The notes: generated by a model from the letters alone, not told the origin. Positions 1 through 8,688 are shown, counted from the stretch's first letter. The stretch is DNA of 64,000 nucleotides from Streptomyces sp. NBC_01283 (GCF_041435335.1 NZ_CP108430.1:7219001-7283000), one strand, 5' to 3'. Made by a program: numbers and translations.

Positions 1-2
1 CG

Positions 3-296
3 TGGGGGCGCGGCATCAACGTCGTCGCGTCGGAGTCCAGGCGGCGCGCCGTGGTGACCGTCACGGGGCTCGGGGCGCCGCCGAAGGGCCGTGCGCACCA
101 GCTCTGGCTGCTGCGGCCAGGCTCGACGCCCCGCTCCCTGGGCCTCCTGGACGGCGAAACGCCGGTGATCGCCACGATCCTGAGCGCGTCCGCTACGTCA
201 CTCGCCGTGACCACCGAACCCGACGGTGGCTCAGAGAGGCCCACTTCCGCCCCTCTTGTCCAACTCGCCCTGGAATCAGTTGAATTCGGAGAGTAA
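3..296 (+). CDS. Anti-sigma factor, RskA/anti-sigma-K C-terminal part (5' truncated by window edge)
   Basis: The frame is open from the left edge and ends at TAA 294-296, giving about 97 residues. The visible part contains the pattern GLGAPPKGRAHQLWLL followed by a Gly-rich loop, the stretch ASATSLAVTTEP and a Pro-rich end, which matches the extracytoplasmic C-terminal domain of RskA-type anti-sigma-K factors. In that family a short cytoplasmic zinc-containing domain binds an ECF sigma factor, a single membrane helix follows, and this domain lies outside the membrane. The sigma-binding domain and the helix would be left of the window, and the cognate sigma factor is probably upstream of them. 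The family call rests only on this tail. Confidence 0.72.
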   Translation, partial: WGRGINVVASESRRRAVVTVTGLGAPPKGRAHQLWLLRPGSTPRSLGLLDGETPVIATILSASATSLAVTTEPDGGSERPTSAPLVQLALESVEFGE

Positions 297-412
297 TCGT
301 CAACCTCCTTACGGGGTAGGTGAATCCTGTGACCGGGATACACGAGTGTCGGGACGGGGCGATAGGGTTAACCTGCCCTGGGCCGGGTGCCCTCGTACGG
401 GTGGGGAGTGAC

Positions 413-679
413 ATGGAACAGATAACGGTGCGCAGCAGGGCGCGTGTCCCTGCGATCACCTGCGGGAGCGGCGCGACCAGCTCGCGTCTCGACCGCCATC
501 TCTCAGTGCTGGGCGGCCCCGCCGTCCCGCAGCGCGAGACGGCGGAAGCGACGCTGCTGATGCGTGAGCTGACCTCGCGGGGAGCGCACGACCGCAGTGG
601 CCGCAGTGCGCGTGTGCGGAGGGTCTCTCTCTTCGCTCCCTTGCGCAGGCTGCGTCGGTCCCTCTTTGGGGGTCGCTGA
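413..679 (+). CDS. Small conserved basic protein of unknown function (88 aa)
   Basis: ATG at 413 follows a GGGGAG ribosome site with 6 nt spacing (402-407). The 88-residue product begins MEQITVRSRARVPAITCGSG and ends in an Arg-rich segment (RRVSLFAPLRRLRRSLFGGR). Codon use is GC-rich at third positions, as expected for a real gene. There is no signal peptide and no membrane helix, and I recognise no domain. The Arg-rich end could bind nucleic acid or membrane surface, but that is speculation. It sits alone between the anti-sigma gene and a divergent-spaced amidohydrolase, on the same strand. I have an impression of similar small proteins in other Streptomyces, not verified. Confidence 0.6.
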   Translation: MEQITVRSRARVPAITCGSGATSSRLDRHLSVLGGPAVPQRETAEATLLMRELTSRGAHDRSGRSARVRRVSLFAPLRRLRRSLFGGR

Positions 680-874
680 CCACGGGTGGTCGGGGGTTCG
701 GCCGCCGCTCAGCGGCGGATTGCTCCCACCCACCCGCCCCTTCCCTCTCCGTACACCTCACCTGTTGCACAACTCGCGTAACACCCTTGTCATGCGCACC
801 TGTTGACGCCGCAACCTTCCGGCCCCAATGTGGCTGATTGATTGGCCGATACACCCAACCTCCCGGAGGTGCGC
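680..874 (+). promoter_or_regulatory. Intergenic leader of the amidohydrolase gene; weak promoter candidate
   Basis: This 195-base gap has no credible gene. A TTGACG hexamer at 803-808 followed 17 bases later by CAATGT (826-831) is a poor but possible sigma-HrdB-like promoter for the amidohydrolase, whose start lies 44 bases further on. The assignment is weak because the -10 element departs from TANNNT. Confidence 0.25.
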
Positions 875-2602
875 GTGTGTGACCTGCACGATCAGCATGA
901 GCATCAGGCACTCCCCGCGAGCGGCCCACCCTTGAGCCGCCGCCGCATCATGCAGCTCCTCGGCTCGGCCGGTGTCACCGCCGGAGTCATGACCGCCGAC
1001 GCGGACCCGGCGATGGCCGCCAGCGAGGACCGCAGCCCCGCGGCCTACGAAGCGCCCGAAGGCCTCGCGGCCGACACCCCCGCCAAGCGCGCGGCGCTCG
1101 ACTGGATCACCTCTCACGACGACCGGATCACCGGCCTGAACGCCGAGATCTGGGACAACGCCGAGCTGTCCCTCCGTGAGTGGAAGTCCTCCATCGCCGA
1201 GGCCGATTTCCTCGAACGGGCCGGATTCGACGTCAAGTTCGGCACCGCGGGCTTCCCGACGGCGTTCACCGCGACCTTCACGCACGGCAAGGGCGGCCCG
1301 GTCCTCGGCTTCAGCGGCGAGTACGACGCGCTGCCCGGCCTCTCGCAGAACAAGGGCGTGGGCCACCACGATCCGCGCGAGTACATCCACGACCCCTTCG
1401 CGCCGAGTTACGGGCCCGGCCACGGCTGTGGCCACAGCGCGCTCGGCACGGCGGCAGCCGCCGCCGCGGCGGCCGTCGCGCAGGCGGCGAAGAAGCACCG
1501 GCTGCCCGTCACCGTGAAGTTCTTCGGCTCCACGGCCGAGGAGATGCTGATCGGCAAGACGTACGCCGTCAGCAAGGGGGTGTACGACGGCCTCGACGCG
1601 TTCCTGGACTGGCACCCCTCCACGGCCAACGCGACCGGCTGGGGCAGCACCACCGCGATGACCGCCGTCACCTTCACCTTCCTCGGCGTGGCCGGGCACG
1701 GCGGCACCCCGCTCGGCAACAAGTCCGCACTGGACGCCGCCGTGATGATGGCGACGATGTCGGAGTTCCTGCGCGAGGAGAACCTCGCGCCGAGCGGCCG
1801 GCTGCACTGGGTGATCAACAACGGCGGTGACATCCCGAACGTCACCGCGGAGATCGCCGAGATCTCGTACTACGTGCGTGAGGGCAGCCCCGCCCGCGTC
1901 CAGGTCCTCCTGGACAAGGTGATCGCGGTCTCCGAGGCGGCCGCGAAGGCGTCCCAGACGACGGTCCGGCACCGCGTGACGTCGGCCTGCTGGAACCAGC
2001 TCCCGGCCAAGGCCTTCGCCGAGCTCCTGCACGCGAACATGCGGGAGATAGGCCCGCCCGAATTCCCCGCCTCGGCACACGAGTTGGCCAAGGAGCTCCA
2101 GGAGTCCCTCGGGCTGCCGCAGAAGGGCATGCACGACGAGATCGGCGAACTGAACCCGCCCAACCCGGTGTTCATGGGCGGCGGTTCGACGGACGTCGCC
2201 GACATCAGCTGGAACGTCCCCACCGTCTCGATGGGCGCCGCCCTCGCCCCCATCGGCACCAAGATGCACACCTGGTCCACGGCCGCCTGCGCGGCGGCAG
2301 CCCCCGGCCAGGCCGCGGTGATCGCCGCGGCGAAGTACCTGGCGGCGACGGCGGTCGACCTGATCACGCAGCCCGAGCGCCTGAAGGCGGTCAAGGATGA
2401 GTTCAAGGAGCGTACGAAGGGCGTCAGTTGGAAGACCGCGCTGCCGGACGGCTATGAGCCGCCGATGTACGAGCCCCCGGCGTGGTTCCTGAAGAAGACC
2501 GGCCAGAAGTGGCCGCCGCCGAACATCACCTGGCCGCCGAAGCGGGTGGTGTCCCGGGAGAGGTTCTCCTCGCTGGGACCGGAGCTCGCCCCCCAGAAGT
2601 AG
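875..2602 (+). CDS. M20 (M20D) family amidohydrolase, Tat-exported
   Basis: This is a 575-residue zinc amidohydrolase of the AbgB/aminoacylase group (M20D), which cleave aminoacyl amides such as p-aminobenzoyl-glutamate or N-acyl amino acids. I prefer GTG 875 because GGAGG at 865-869 sits 5 nt upstream; a TTG at 842 is in frame but lacks a ribosome site. Residues 21-30 (SRRRIMQLLG) form a twin-arginine motif followed by a hydrophobic stretch, so the enzyme is probably exported or lipid-anchored outside the cell. GHGCGHS places the family's metal-ligand Cys at about residue 185. The ordered GEYDALPG, STAEE, GVAGHGGTP and a late MHTWS motif fit the peptidase and dimerisation lobes. The substrate is unknown. 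It converges on the ABC exporter genes with only 13 bases between the stops. Confidence 0.85.
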   Translation: MCDLHDQHEHQALPASGPPLSRRRIMQLLGSAGVTAGVMTADADPAMAASEDRSPAAYEAPEGLAADTPAKRAALDWITSHDDRITGLNAEIWDNAELSLREWKSSIAEADFLERAGFDVKFGTAGFPTAFTATFTHGKGGPVLGFSGEYDALPGLSQNKGVGHHDPREYIHDPFAPSYGPGHGCGHSALGTAAAAAAAAVAQAAKKHRLPVTVKFFGSTAEEMLIGKTYAVSKGVYDGLDAFLDWHPSTANATGWGSTTAMTAVTFTFLGVAGHGGTPLGNKSALDAAVMMATMSEFLREENLAPSGRLHWVINNGGDIPNVTAEIAEISYYVREGSPARVQVLLDKVIAVSEAAAKASQTTVRHRVTSACWNQLPAKAFAELLHANMREIGPPEFPASAHELAKELQESLGLPQKGMHDEIGELNPPNPVFMGGGSTDVADISWNVPTVSMGAALAPIGTKMHTWSTAACAAAAPGQAAVIAAAKYLAATAVDLITQPERLKAVKDEFKERTKGVSWKTALPDGYEPPMYEPPAWFLKKTGQKWPPPNITWPPKRVVSRERFSSLGPELAPQK

Positions 2603-2615
2603 GGCGGCCGTACGC

Positions 2616-3398
2616 TCACCGTCCTCCGCGCGTGTACCGGCGGACGGCGAGCGGCACGCACACGGCGAGCAGCGCGAGCGACCAGAGGACCGACCCCGCC
2701 ACGGGATGCGCCACCGGCCATGCGGCGTCCGCCGGCACGGGCGCGTTGCCGCACAGATCACGCACCGCCGTGGCCACCGCGCTGATCGGATTCCACTCGG
2801 CGAGGGTGCGCAGCCACCCGGGGAGGCCGTCGGCGGGGATGTACGCGTTCGAGAGCAGCGGCAGCATGAACGTCGCGCCGCCCAGCTGTCCCGCCGCCTC
2901 CTCGCTCTGCGAGACGAGCCCGAGCAGGATGCCGACCCAGGTCGTCGCGAACCGGAACAGCAGCAACAGGCCGAAGGCGCCGAGAGCCTGGAGCGGTCCG
3001 CCCTCGATCCGCCAGCCCATCGCCAGGCCGACGAGCATCAGCGGCACGAGCCCCACCGCGGTGGTCAGCAGGTCGGCGGCGGCCTGCCCGAGCGGCACGG
3101 CCGAGCGGCTCATGGGCATCGTGCGGAACCGGTCCATGACCCCCCGGTGGGAGTCCTGGGCGGCGGTGAACATGCCGGTCATGATGCCGTTCGCGGCGGT
3201 CGCGACGAGCATGCCTGGGACGAGGAAGGCGCGGTAGTCGGCGCCGGGCATCGCGAGGGCGCTGCCGAAGACGTAGCCGAAGAAGAGCAGGAAGACGATG
3301 GGCATCGTCTGGGTCATGACGAGGATGGCGGGCGCGTGCTTGATGCGCCGCAGATGCCGGCCGAGAACGGCGCTGCCGTCGTAGAGGATGGCGCTCAT
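2616..3398 (-). CDS. ABC-2 type permease, DrrB-like exporter membrane subunit
   Basis: This 260-residue integral membrane protein has about six hydrophobic helices and the ABC-2 signature segments (FLVPGMLVATAANG near residue 65, then MDRFRTMPMSRSA). Family members such as DrrB pair with a single ATPase to export hydrophobic drugs or lipids. ATG 3398 has AAGGG 6 nt upstream; a longer frame exists but overlaps the upstream ATPase gene. It lies 73 bases downstream of the ATPase gene on the same strand, so the two form an operon. The neighbouring TetR gene and operator suggest that exporter expression is induced by its own substrate. The substrate cannot be read from sequence. Confidence 0.88.
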   Translation of the reverse strand: MSAILYDGSAVLGRHLRRIKHAPAILVMTQTMPIVFLLFFGYVFGSALAMPGADYRAFLVPGMLVATAANGIMTGMFTAAQDSHRGVMDRFRTMPMSRSAVPLGQAAADLLTTAVGLVPLMLVGLAMGWRIEGGPLQALGAFGLLLLFRFATTWVGILLGLVSQSEEAAGQLGGATFMLPLLSNAYIPADGLPGWLRTLAEWNPISAVATAVRDLCGNAPVPADAAWPVAHPVAGSVLWSLALLAVCVPLAVRRYTRGGR

Positions 3399-3471
3399 GA
3401 GAACCCTTCGGGGTATACGGAGTCGGGGTGATCGGGTGGCGGGGCGGAAGAATCCGTCGTGAAGCGGCGGT

Positions 3472-4410
3472 CTAGGAAACGCGCGAGACGAGCCGCAGGA
3501 AGACCTCGTCGAGCGTCGGCGCCCGCAGCGTCGCGTCCACGACCGGCACCCCGGCGGCGTCCAGTTCCCGTACGACACGCGGCAGCGTGAGATCCGGGTC
3601 GAGGGCGACCGCCCCGGCGGTGCGCTTCTCGTCGTCGAGGACCGGCTCGGCCCCGGTGAGCTGATCCAGGACGACCGCGGCGGCATGCAGCGCCTGCCGC
3701 GCCGAGTCAGGGGCGAGGACGACCTCGACGTAGCTCCCGATCTGCGCCTTCAGCGCGCCCGGCGTACCGCGGTGCGCGGCCCGCCCCCCGTCGATCAGCA
3801 CGATCTCGTCGGCGAGCTGATCGGCTTCCTCCAGATACTGCGTGGTCAGGAGCACGGTCGTCCCCTCGGCGGCCAGTTCCCGTACGGCCTCCCAGATGCC
3901 GTTGCGGCTGTGCGGATCGAGTCCGGTGGTGGGCTCGTCGAGGAAGAGCACACGCGGCCGGACCAGAAGGCTCGCCGCGAGATCGAGCCGCCGCCGCATG
4001 CCGCCGGAGTATGTGCGCGCGGGACGGTCGGCGGCGTCCGCGAGTCCGAACCGTTCGAGCAGTTCGTCACCCCGCGCCCGCGGAACCCGCAGCAGCCGGG
4101 CGAAGAGCCGCAGATTCTCCCGTCCCGTCAGATCCCCGTCGACGGAGGCGTACTGCCCGGTCACTCCGATCAGCCGGCGCACCGCGGCGGCCTCCCGCAC
4201 CACGTCGTGCCCCGCGACGAGCGCCCTCCCGGCATCCGGTGTCCGCAGCGTGGTGAGCAGGCGCACCGCCGTCGTCTTGCCCGCCCCGTTCGGGCCGAGC
4301 AGACCGCAGACCGTGCCCTCGGGGACGGCCAGATCGAGCCCCCGCAGGGCATGGACGTCCCCGAAGTGCTTCTCCAGACCCTCACTAAGTACAGCGTACG
4401 TAGAAGTCAT
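3472..4410 (-). CDS. ABC transporter ATP-binding protein, DrrA-like
   Basis: This 312-residue ATPase has Walker A GPNGAGKT at residues 39-46, the signature YSGGMRRRLDLA, Walker B LFLDEPTTGLDP, and the C-terminal DrrA extension ending in APTLDEVFLRL, typical of daunorubicin-resistance type ATPases. It powers the permease encoded just downstream. I chose ATG 4410 (MTSTYAVLSEG). An upstream ATG at 4428 would place the start inside the right operator arm. The 15-bp operator arm at 4389-4403 lies within the first codons, so a bound repressor would cover both promoter and start. It is divergent from the TetR gene at 4473. Confidence 0.9.
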   Translation of the reverse strand: MTSTYAVLSEGLEKHFGDVHALRGLDLAVPEGTVCGLLGPNGAGKTTAVRLLTTLRTPDAGRALVAGHDVVREAAAVRRLIGVTGQYASVDGDLTGRENLRLFARLLRVPRARGDELLERFGLADAADRPARTYSGGMRRRLDLAASLLVRPRVLFLDEPTTGLDPHSRNGIWEAVRELAAEGTTVLLTTQYLEEADQLADEIVLIDGGRAAHRGTPGALKAQIGSYVEVVLAPDSARQALHAAAVVLDQLTGAEPVLDDEKRTAGAVALDPDLTLPRVVRELDAAGVPVVDATLRAPTLDEVFLRLVSRVS

Positions 4411-4442
4411 GTCCGCACGGTACCTCACTACGTACGCTGTAC
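4389..4442. promoter_or_regulatory. TetR operator: perfect 15-bp inverted repeat between drrA-like and tetR genes
   Basis: GTACAGCGTACGTAG at 4389-4403 and its exact reverse complement at 4428-4442 flank a 24-base spacer. The right arm sits inside a smaller repeat, TACGTA-CGCTG-TACGTA (4429-4445). Each arm could bind one repressor dimer, or the whole could hold a pair. The element lies between two divergent genes and extends into the 5' end of the ATPase gene. This is the usual arrangement for autoregulated TetR-exporter pairs. Confidence 0.75.
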
Positions 4443-4472
4443 GTAACTAAGATGGGGTCGAGGTGATGATCA

Positions 4473-5183
4473 ATGGCGGGCCGAGCGGCCGAACCGGAAG
4501 TGATCTGGGCGCGCCCCGAGCGTGCGGGCCGTGGCCCGAAGCCCGCGTACAGCAGGGCGGACATCGCGGCGGCGGCCGTCCGTATCGCCGACGCGGACGG
4601 CATCGACGCGGTCTCCATGCGCAGGGTCGCGGGCGAGCTGGGCTGCGGCACCATGTCGCTCTACAACTACGTGCCGCGCAAAGAGGACCTGTACGAGCTG
4701 ATGGTCGACGCGGTGAGCGGCGAGTACGTGCTGGCGGAGGGGCCGGCGAGCAGTGACTGGCGCGCGGAGATGCTGACGCTCGGCCGTCAGACGCGCGACC
4801 TCATGCGACGCCACCCGTGGCTGCCCCGGATCATGTCGGCGCTCTACGGCTTCAGCCCGAACGCCCTGCGCTACCTGGAGCACTGTCTCGGCGTCCTGGA
4901 GGGCCTCGACGCGCCCTACGGCACCAAGGCGGAACTCATCGGCATGGTCAATGGCTCGGTCATGACGTTCGTCTCCAACGAGCTCGCCATGGCGGAGCGC
5001 GCGCGGGCGCTGCCGTGGTCGGAGGAGCGGGAGCAGCAGGCGAGGTACGCGTACCTCGCCGGGCAGGTGGCCACCGGGGCCTACCCGCGGCTCGCGGAGG
5101 CGCTCAAGGAGACGCCCGCGCCGGGTGACGCGGACGAGCTCTTCGACCGGATGCTGAACCGGCTCCTGGACTCGTTCGCCTGA
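4473..5183 (+). CDS. TetR family repressor (TetR-C class) of the adjacent ABC exporter
   Basis: The protein is 236 residues. Residues about 27-75 form the TetR helix-turn-helix domain (RADIAAAAVRIADADG..., then SMRRVAGELGCGTMSLYNYV). The rest is the alpha-helical ligand pocket of the classical TetR-C type, in which small hydrophobic inducers release the repressor from DNA. ATG 4473 follows a GAGGTG ribosome site. It is divergent from the DrrA-like ATPase gene and shares the 4389-4442 inverted repeat with it, so autoregulation plus control of the exporter is the natural reading (inference). Confidence 0.87.
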   Translation: MAGRAAEPEVIWARPERAGRGPKPAYSRADIAAAAVRIADADGIDAVSMRRVAGELGCGTMSLYNYVPRKEDLYELMVDAVSGEYVLAEGPASSDWRAEMLTLGRQTRDLMRRHPWLPRIMSALYGFSPNALRYLEHCLGVLEGLDAPYGTKAELIGMVNGSVMTFVSNELAMAERARALPWSEEREQQARYAYLAGQVATGAYPRLAEALKETPAPGDADELFDRMLNRLLDSFA

Positions 5184-5189
5184 GTGACC

Positions 5190-5236
5190 CGGGGCGGGCT
5201 CGGGGCGAGCTCGGGGCGGTCTCAGGGCGGGGTGAA
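5190..5236 (+). repeat. Degenerate tandem CTCGGGGCG-like repeats
   Basis: Three imperfect 12-14 base units of the form (C)TCGGGGCG(G/A) run directly after the TetR stop codon. They fill most of the short space before the convergent gene at 5243. This is low-complexity sequence with no obvious function. Confidence 0.5.
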
Positions 5237-5242
5237 ACCGGC

Positions 5243-6454
5243 TCAGAGCAAGGTGAACTGGCCGCCCGGGCCTTCCTCGTGGTGGTCGAGGACCGACGCC
5301 GGGCGCCTGGCGGTGTCGGGGACGGGGAGCACGCCCGCCCGGCGCAGGGCGTCCGTCGAGATGCCGGAGTCTGTCGCCGTGGTCAGTGACGTGGCCAATT
5401 CCGTTTGCAGGGGGCGGAGTTCCGCGAGGAGGGCCAGCACCGTGATGAGTTCCAGTAGTTCGGATGTCCAGGTCTGGGGCCACTCCGCTGGCCGGATCGC
5501 TTCCAGGGAGCCCGCCTCGCCCGCCGCCCTCCGACGCTCGAACCACAGCTCGATGACCCGCACTCCGCTCACCTCGAACTCCCATGCCTCCCGCGGCACC
5601 GGCGAGATGCGGCCCGCGTCCACGCAGAGGGCCTCCTCCTCGGGGTCGTACGACACCTCGGCGGGGCGGGCGGGGAGCGGTGCCCGTACATAGGGCCGGC
5701 GCCCGCCCGGGAGCTTCGGCCGTGTGCCGTCGCCGCGGGCCTGGAGCGCGAGAACGCGGCGCCCCAAATCCGTGCCCCGCGCCCAGATCCCGGCGTCGGA
5801 CGTCAGCGGCACCCGGCATCCGGCCGGGGATGCCTCCGCGACGGCGAGCGTCCAGGCCGCCAGGTCACCGGCGCCGACGTCCTGGCCGAGCGCCGAGGAG
5901 AGGTGGGCGAGCAGTCCGGGAGCCGTGTTGGGTTCGAGCCCGCCCGGGCGGCGGAACAACGGCCGGATGCGCCCGGGCCGCCCGGCGGGGGAGCGGCCGT
6001 CCGGCAGCACGGCGGAGGCAAGGACCGCGGGGCCCGTGGAGCCGGTGACGTACCCCTGCTCGACGAGGAAGAGCTGGCCCTCGCCCGCGACCCGCCACAG
6101 CTCCGGGCGGGCGGTGTCGATGAGCCGGTGGTCCGGGATCAGCCACTGCTCGTCGAAGGGGCCGTGCAGGACGCGCACCGGATCGGGGCAGGGGCCCGAA
6201 GCGGCGGCCAGCGGGACCGTCGCGCCCCGGTGGCCCGGCAGTTGGGAGACCGCGGTGTGCAGGGTGCGCGAGCGCGAGGGGGAGAACAGCCTCTCGCGCT
6301 CCGCCGGATCCGCCCGCACGAACGCGGCCCAGCGGGCCCTGAGCGTCGCGGCGTCCGGCCCCATCGGCCACCCGCGGCCCGGCCGGAGCGGCGCGACGGA
6401 CCACGGCATCAGGTCGCCGAGCAGCGGCGCTTCGTCGTGCGTCACGCCCGGCAT
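5243..6454 (-). CDS. Type ISP restriction-modification C-terminal specificity-domain protein, stand-alone
   Basis: This 403-residue protein resembles, as I recall them, Streptomyces proteins annotated with the type ISP (LlaBIII-like) C-terminal specificity domain. Landmarks are GDLMPWS at the start, SRSRTLHTAVSQLPG, HGPFDEQWLIPDHRLID, RPLFRRPGGLEPN, SYDPEEEAL and EWPQTWTSELLELITVLALL near the end. In true type ISP enzymes this region follows nuclease, helicase and methyltransferase domains; none of these is present here and there is no methylase NPPY motif. It lies 15 bases downstream of a GntR gene and so is probably co-transcribed with hmgA. Its role is unknown. Nearest alternative: a DNA-binding protein that has lost restriction functions. 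Confidence 0.7.
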   Translation of the reverse strand: MPGVTHDEAPLLGDLMPWSVAPLRPGRGWPMGPDAATLRARWAAFVRADPAERERLFSPSRSRTLHTAVSQLPGHRGATVPLAAASGPCPDPVRVLHGPFDEQWLIPDHRLIDTARPELWRVAGEGQLFLVEQGYVTGSTGPAVLASAVLPDGRSPAGRPGRIRPLFRRPGGLEPNTAPGLLAHLSSALGQDVGAGDLAAWTLAVAEASPAGCRVPLTSDAGIWARGTDLGRRVLALQARGDGTRPKLPGGRRPYVRAPLPARPAEVSYDPEEEALCVDAGRISPVPREAWEFEVSGVRVIELWFERRRAAGEAGSLEAIRPAEWPQTWTSELLELITVLALLAELRPLQTELATSLTTATDSGISTDALRRAGVLPVPDTARRPASVLDHHEEGPGGQFTLL

Positions 6455-6469
6455 CGTACGTCGGGACCC

Positions 6470-7219
6470 TTACGTCGCGTCGAGGGTGACCGTGAACGAG
6501 AAGCGGTCGCCGCGGTAGTGGATGCGTGCCACGTCCAGGGCGCGGCCGTCCTCGTCGTACGTGATGCCCGTGTAGTGCAGGATCGGGCTGAGCAGCGGCA
6601 CTTCGAGGAGGCGGGCCGTCTCCGGGTCGGCGAGCGTGGCCTCGACGGTGTCGGTGATGCGGCTGATGCGGACGCCCACCACATCGCGCAGGACCTTCGT
6701 CATGGGCCAGCGCGCCAGGTCGTCGGGTTCGACGCGGTCCGCGAGCTCGGGACGTATGAAGTTATGGGCGTGATTGGTCGGTTCGCCCGTCTTCTCGTCG
6801 CTGCGCAGCCGGTGGTACGTCGCCACCTCGGTGAGGTCAGGGAAGTGCTCGGTGAGTTCGCCCGGGACCGGGGCCATGCCGTGCCCCAGCAGCTGCGTGC
6901 TCATGCCCGACTGCTGGGCCACGATCGCGTCGACCGAGCCGAGCAGCCGGACCGGCGAGCCGCGCTGGGCGCTGGGCTCGATGAACGTGCCGCGCCGCCG
7001 GTGCCGGGTGATCAGACCCTCGTCCTCCAGCTCCTTGAGCGCCTGCCGCATGGTCAGGACGCTCACGCCGTAGTGCCCCGCCAGCTGCTCCTCGGTGGGC
7101 AGCCGGAGCGGGGCATCGGGCGTGCGGCCGAGTATCGAGGCACGCAGGGACTGCGACACCTGATACCAGAGCGGCAGCTTGCGATTCAGGACGATCGAGT
7201 CCGGGGCGAAAGCGGTCAC
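6470..7219 (-). CDS. GntR family regulator with UTRA domain, next to hmgA
   Basis: The product is 249 residues with a GTG start. Residues about 12-80 form the GntR winged helix (LPLWYQVSQSLRASI..., then LPTEEQLAGHYGVSVLTMRQAL and GLITRHRRRGTFI). Residues about 90-245 form the UTRA effector domain, which in this HutC-like subfamily binds small acids or sugars and controls the adjacent catabolic genes. It starts 22 bases downstream of hmgA, so it is co-transcribed and probably regulates homogentisate/tyrosine catabolism (inference from context). The likely operator is upstream of hmgA, around 8606-8630. Confidence 0.85.
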   Translation of the reverse strand: MTAFAPDSIVLNRKLPLWYQVSQSLRASILGRTPDAPLRLPTEEQLAGHYGVSVLTMRQALKELEDEGLITRHRRRGTFIEPSAQRGSPVRLLGSVDAIVAQQSGMSTQLLGHGMAPVPGELTEHFPDLTEVATYHRLRSDEKTGEPTNHAHNFIRPELADRVEPDDLARWPMTKVLRDVVGVRISRITDTVEATLADPETARLLEVPLLSPILHYTGITYDEDGRALDVARIHYRGDRFSFTVTLDAT

Positions 7220-7240
7220 GGTCTCTCCGAATCAGCTCGA

Positions 7241-8590
7241 TCAGTTTCGAAAATGGCGCTCCAGACCCTCCCACACATCGTCGTATCCGCGCTGCAGATG
7301 GGAGGCCTGAGCTGCTTGTTCGGTCGCCGTCACCGGCCAGCGTGTCTCGAACATGAAGGCAAGCCCGTCGTCGATCTTCTGCGGCTTCAGCTCGGCGGCC
7401 GACGCCTTGTCGAAGGTGTCGCGGTCGGGGCCGTGCGCCGACATCATGTTGTGCAGCGAGCCGCCGCCCGGCACGAAGCCCTCCGCCTTCGCGTCGTACG
7501 CGCCCTCGATGAGACCCATGTACTCACTCATCACGTTCCGGTGGAAGTACGGCGGCCGGAAGGTGTCCTCGCCGACCAGCCAGCGCGGCGCGAAGACCAC
7601 GAAGTCGACGCCCGCCAGGCCCGGGGTGTCGGACGGCGAGGTCAGGACCGTGAAGATGGACGGGTCCGGGTGGTCGTAGCTGATGGTGCCGATGACGTTG
7701 AAGCGGCGCAGGTCGTACACGTACGGGACGTGGTTGCCGTGCCAGGCGACGACGTCCAGCGGCGAGTGGTCGTAAGTCGCCTGCCACAGGTTGCCGCAGA
7801 ACTTGTTCACCACCTCCACCGGACGGTCCTCGTCCTCGTACGCGGCGACCGGGGCCCTGAAGTCCCGGGCGTTGGCGAGGCCGTTCGCGCCGATCGGGCC
7901 CAGGTCGGGGAGCTGGAAGACCGCGCCGTAGTTCTCGCACACATAGCCGCGCGCGGTCCCGTCAAGGAGCTCCACGCGGAAGCGCACCCCGCGCGGGATC
8001 AGCGCCACCTCGCCCGGCTCGGCGCGCAGCAGGCCGAACTCGGTCCGCAGGAGAAGGCCGCCCCGCTCGGGCACGACGAGGAGTTCACCGTCCGCGTCGC
8101 TGAACACCCGGTCGGTCATGGAGGAGTTGGCGTGGTAGAGGTGCACGGCCATGCCGGTGCGCTGGGTGGCGTCTCCGTTGCCGCCCAGCGTCCACAGGCC
8201 CGCGAGGAAGTCCGTGCCGGGTGCGGGCTCGGGGAGCGGGTTCCAGCGCAGGCGGTTGGGGTCGGCGTCCTGGGCGAACGGCGCCGTGCGGATCGTGCCG
8301 TTGTCGACGCGGGTGAACGCGGGGTGCGCGGCCGAGGGGCGGATGCGGTAGAGCCACGAGCGGCGGTTGTGCGCGCGGGGCTCGGTGAAGGCGGTGCCGC
8401 TCAGCTGCTCCGCGTACAGCCCGAGGGGAGCGCGCTGGGGCGAGTTGCGGCCGTGCGGCAGGGCACCGGGCACTGCTTCGGAGCTGTGTTCGTTGCCGAA
8501 GCCGGAGAGGTACGTCAGTGCCTCGGCCGTCTTGCGCGGGTCGTTCGCGTCACCACGGCTTGCGTCGCTGGTGTGTTCCCGGCTCATCAT
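7241..8590 (-). CDS. hmgA: Homogentisate 1,2-dioxygenase
   Basis: This is a 449-residue Fe(II) enzyme of tyrosine/phenylalanine catabolism that opens the ring of homogentisate to give maleylacetoacetate. The length fits the family. The iron-site region is intact: [18 protein letters not shown] supplies the His and Glu ligands and [12 protein letters not shown] the second His. Other family blocks include [12 protein letters not shown] near the N-terminus, the [12 protein letters not shown] block and [15 protein letters not shown] 8590 or 8587 can start translation. It heads an operon with the GntR regulator and the type ISP-like protein, and it is divergent from a TetR gene. Loss of such enzymes causes brown pyomelanin in bacteria generally. 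Confidence 0.96.
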   Translation of the reverse strand: MMSREHTSDASRGDANDPRKTAEALTYLSGFGNEHSSEAVPGALPHGRNSPQRAPLGLYAEQLSGTAFTEPRAHNRRSWLYRIRPSAAHPAFTRVDNGTIRTAPFAQDADPNRLRWNPLPEPAPGTDFLAGLWTLGGNGDATQRTGMAVHLYHANSSMTDRVFSDADGELLVVPERGGLLLRTEFGLLRAEPGEVALIPRGVRFRVELLDGTARGYVCENYGAVFQLPDLGPIGANGLANARDFRAPVAAYEDEDRPVEVVNKFCGNLWQATYDHSPLDVVAWHGNHVPYVYDLRRFNVIGTISYDHPDPSIFTVLTSPSDTPGLAGVDFVVFAPRWLVGEDTFRPPYFHRNVMSEYMGLIEGAYDAKAEGFVPGGGSLHNMMSAHGPDRDTFDKASAAELKPQKIDDGLAFMFETRWPVTATEQAAQASHLQRGYDDVWEGLERHFRN

Positions 8591-8605
8591 CGCTCCCTCG
8601 TCAAC

Positions 8606-8630
8606 GATTCCTATGGGACACCGTAGGATT
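8606..8630. promoter_or_regulatory. Imperfect palindrome in the hmgA / tetR divergent promoter
   Basis: GATTCCTATGG and CCGTAGGATTC are imperfect inverted arms around GACA (8606-8631), 16 bases upstream of hmgA and about 60 bases upstream of the TetR gene. It is a candidate operator for the GntR/UTRA protein or the TetR. The core CCTAtGG....CCgTAGG has one mismatch. Confidence 0.5.
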
Positions 8631-8688
8631 CACGTTTTCCTTCCGCAAGGGGATCCATGGATGTGAACAATGCTCTACTCTCCCGGGG

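Noticed and set aside
803..831. A firm promoter for the amidohydrolase
   Set aside because: The TTGACG/CAATGT pair has a weak -10 element. I list it only at low confidence.
758..2761. A minus-strand frame of 667 codons over the amidohydrolase
   Set aside because: The amidohydrolase has a Tat motif, the GHGCGHS motif and a ribosome site. The opposite frame shows no domain.
5190..5236. Possible CRISPR-like direct repeats
   Set aside because: Units are only 12-14 bases, imperfect and contiguous without spacers. No array of repeat-spacer type was seen anywhere in the window.
5903..8626. A plus-strand frame of about 900 codons opposite hmgA and gntR
   Set aside because: It overlaps three genes with clear family motifs on the minus strand and has a low-complexity composition.
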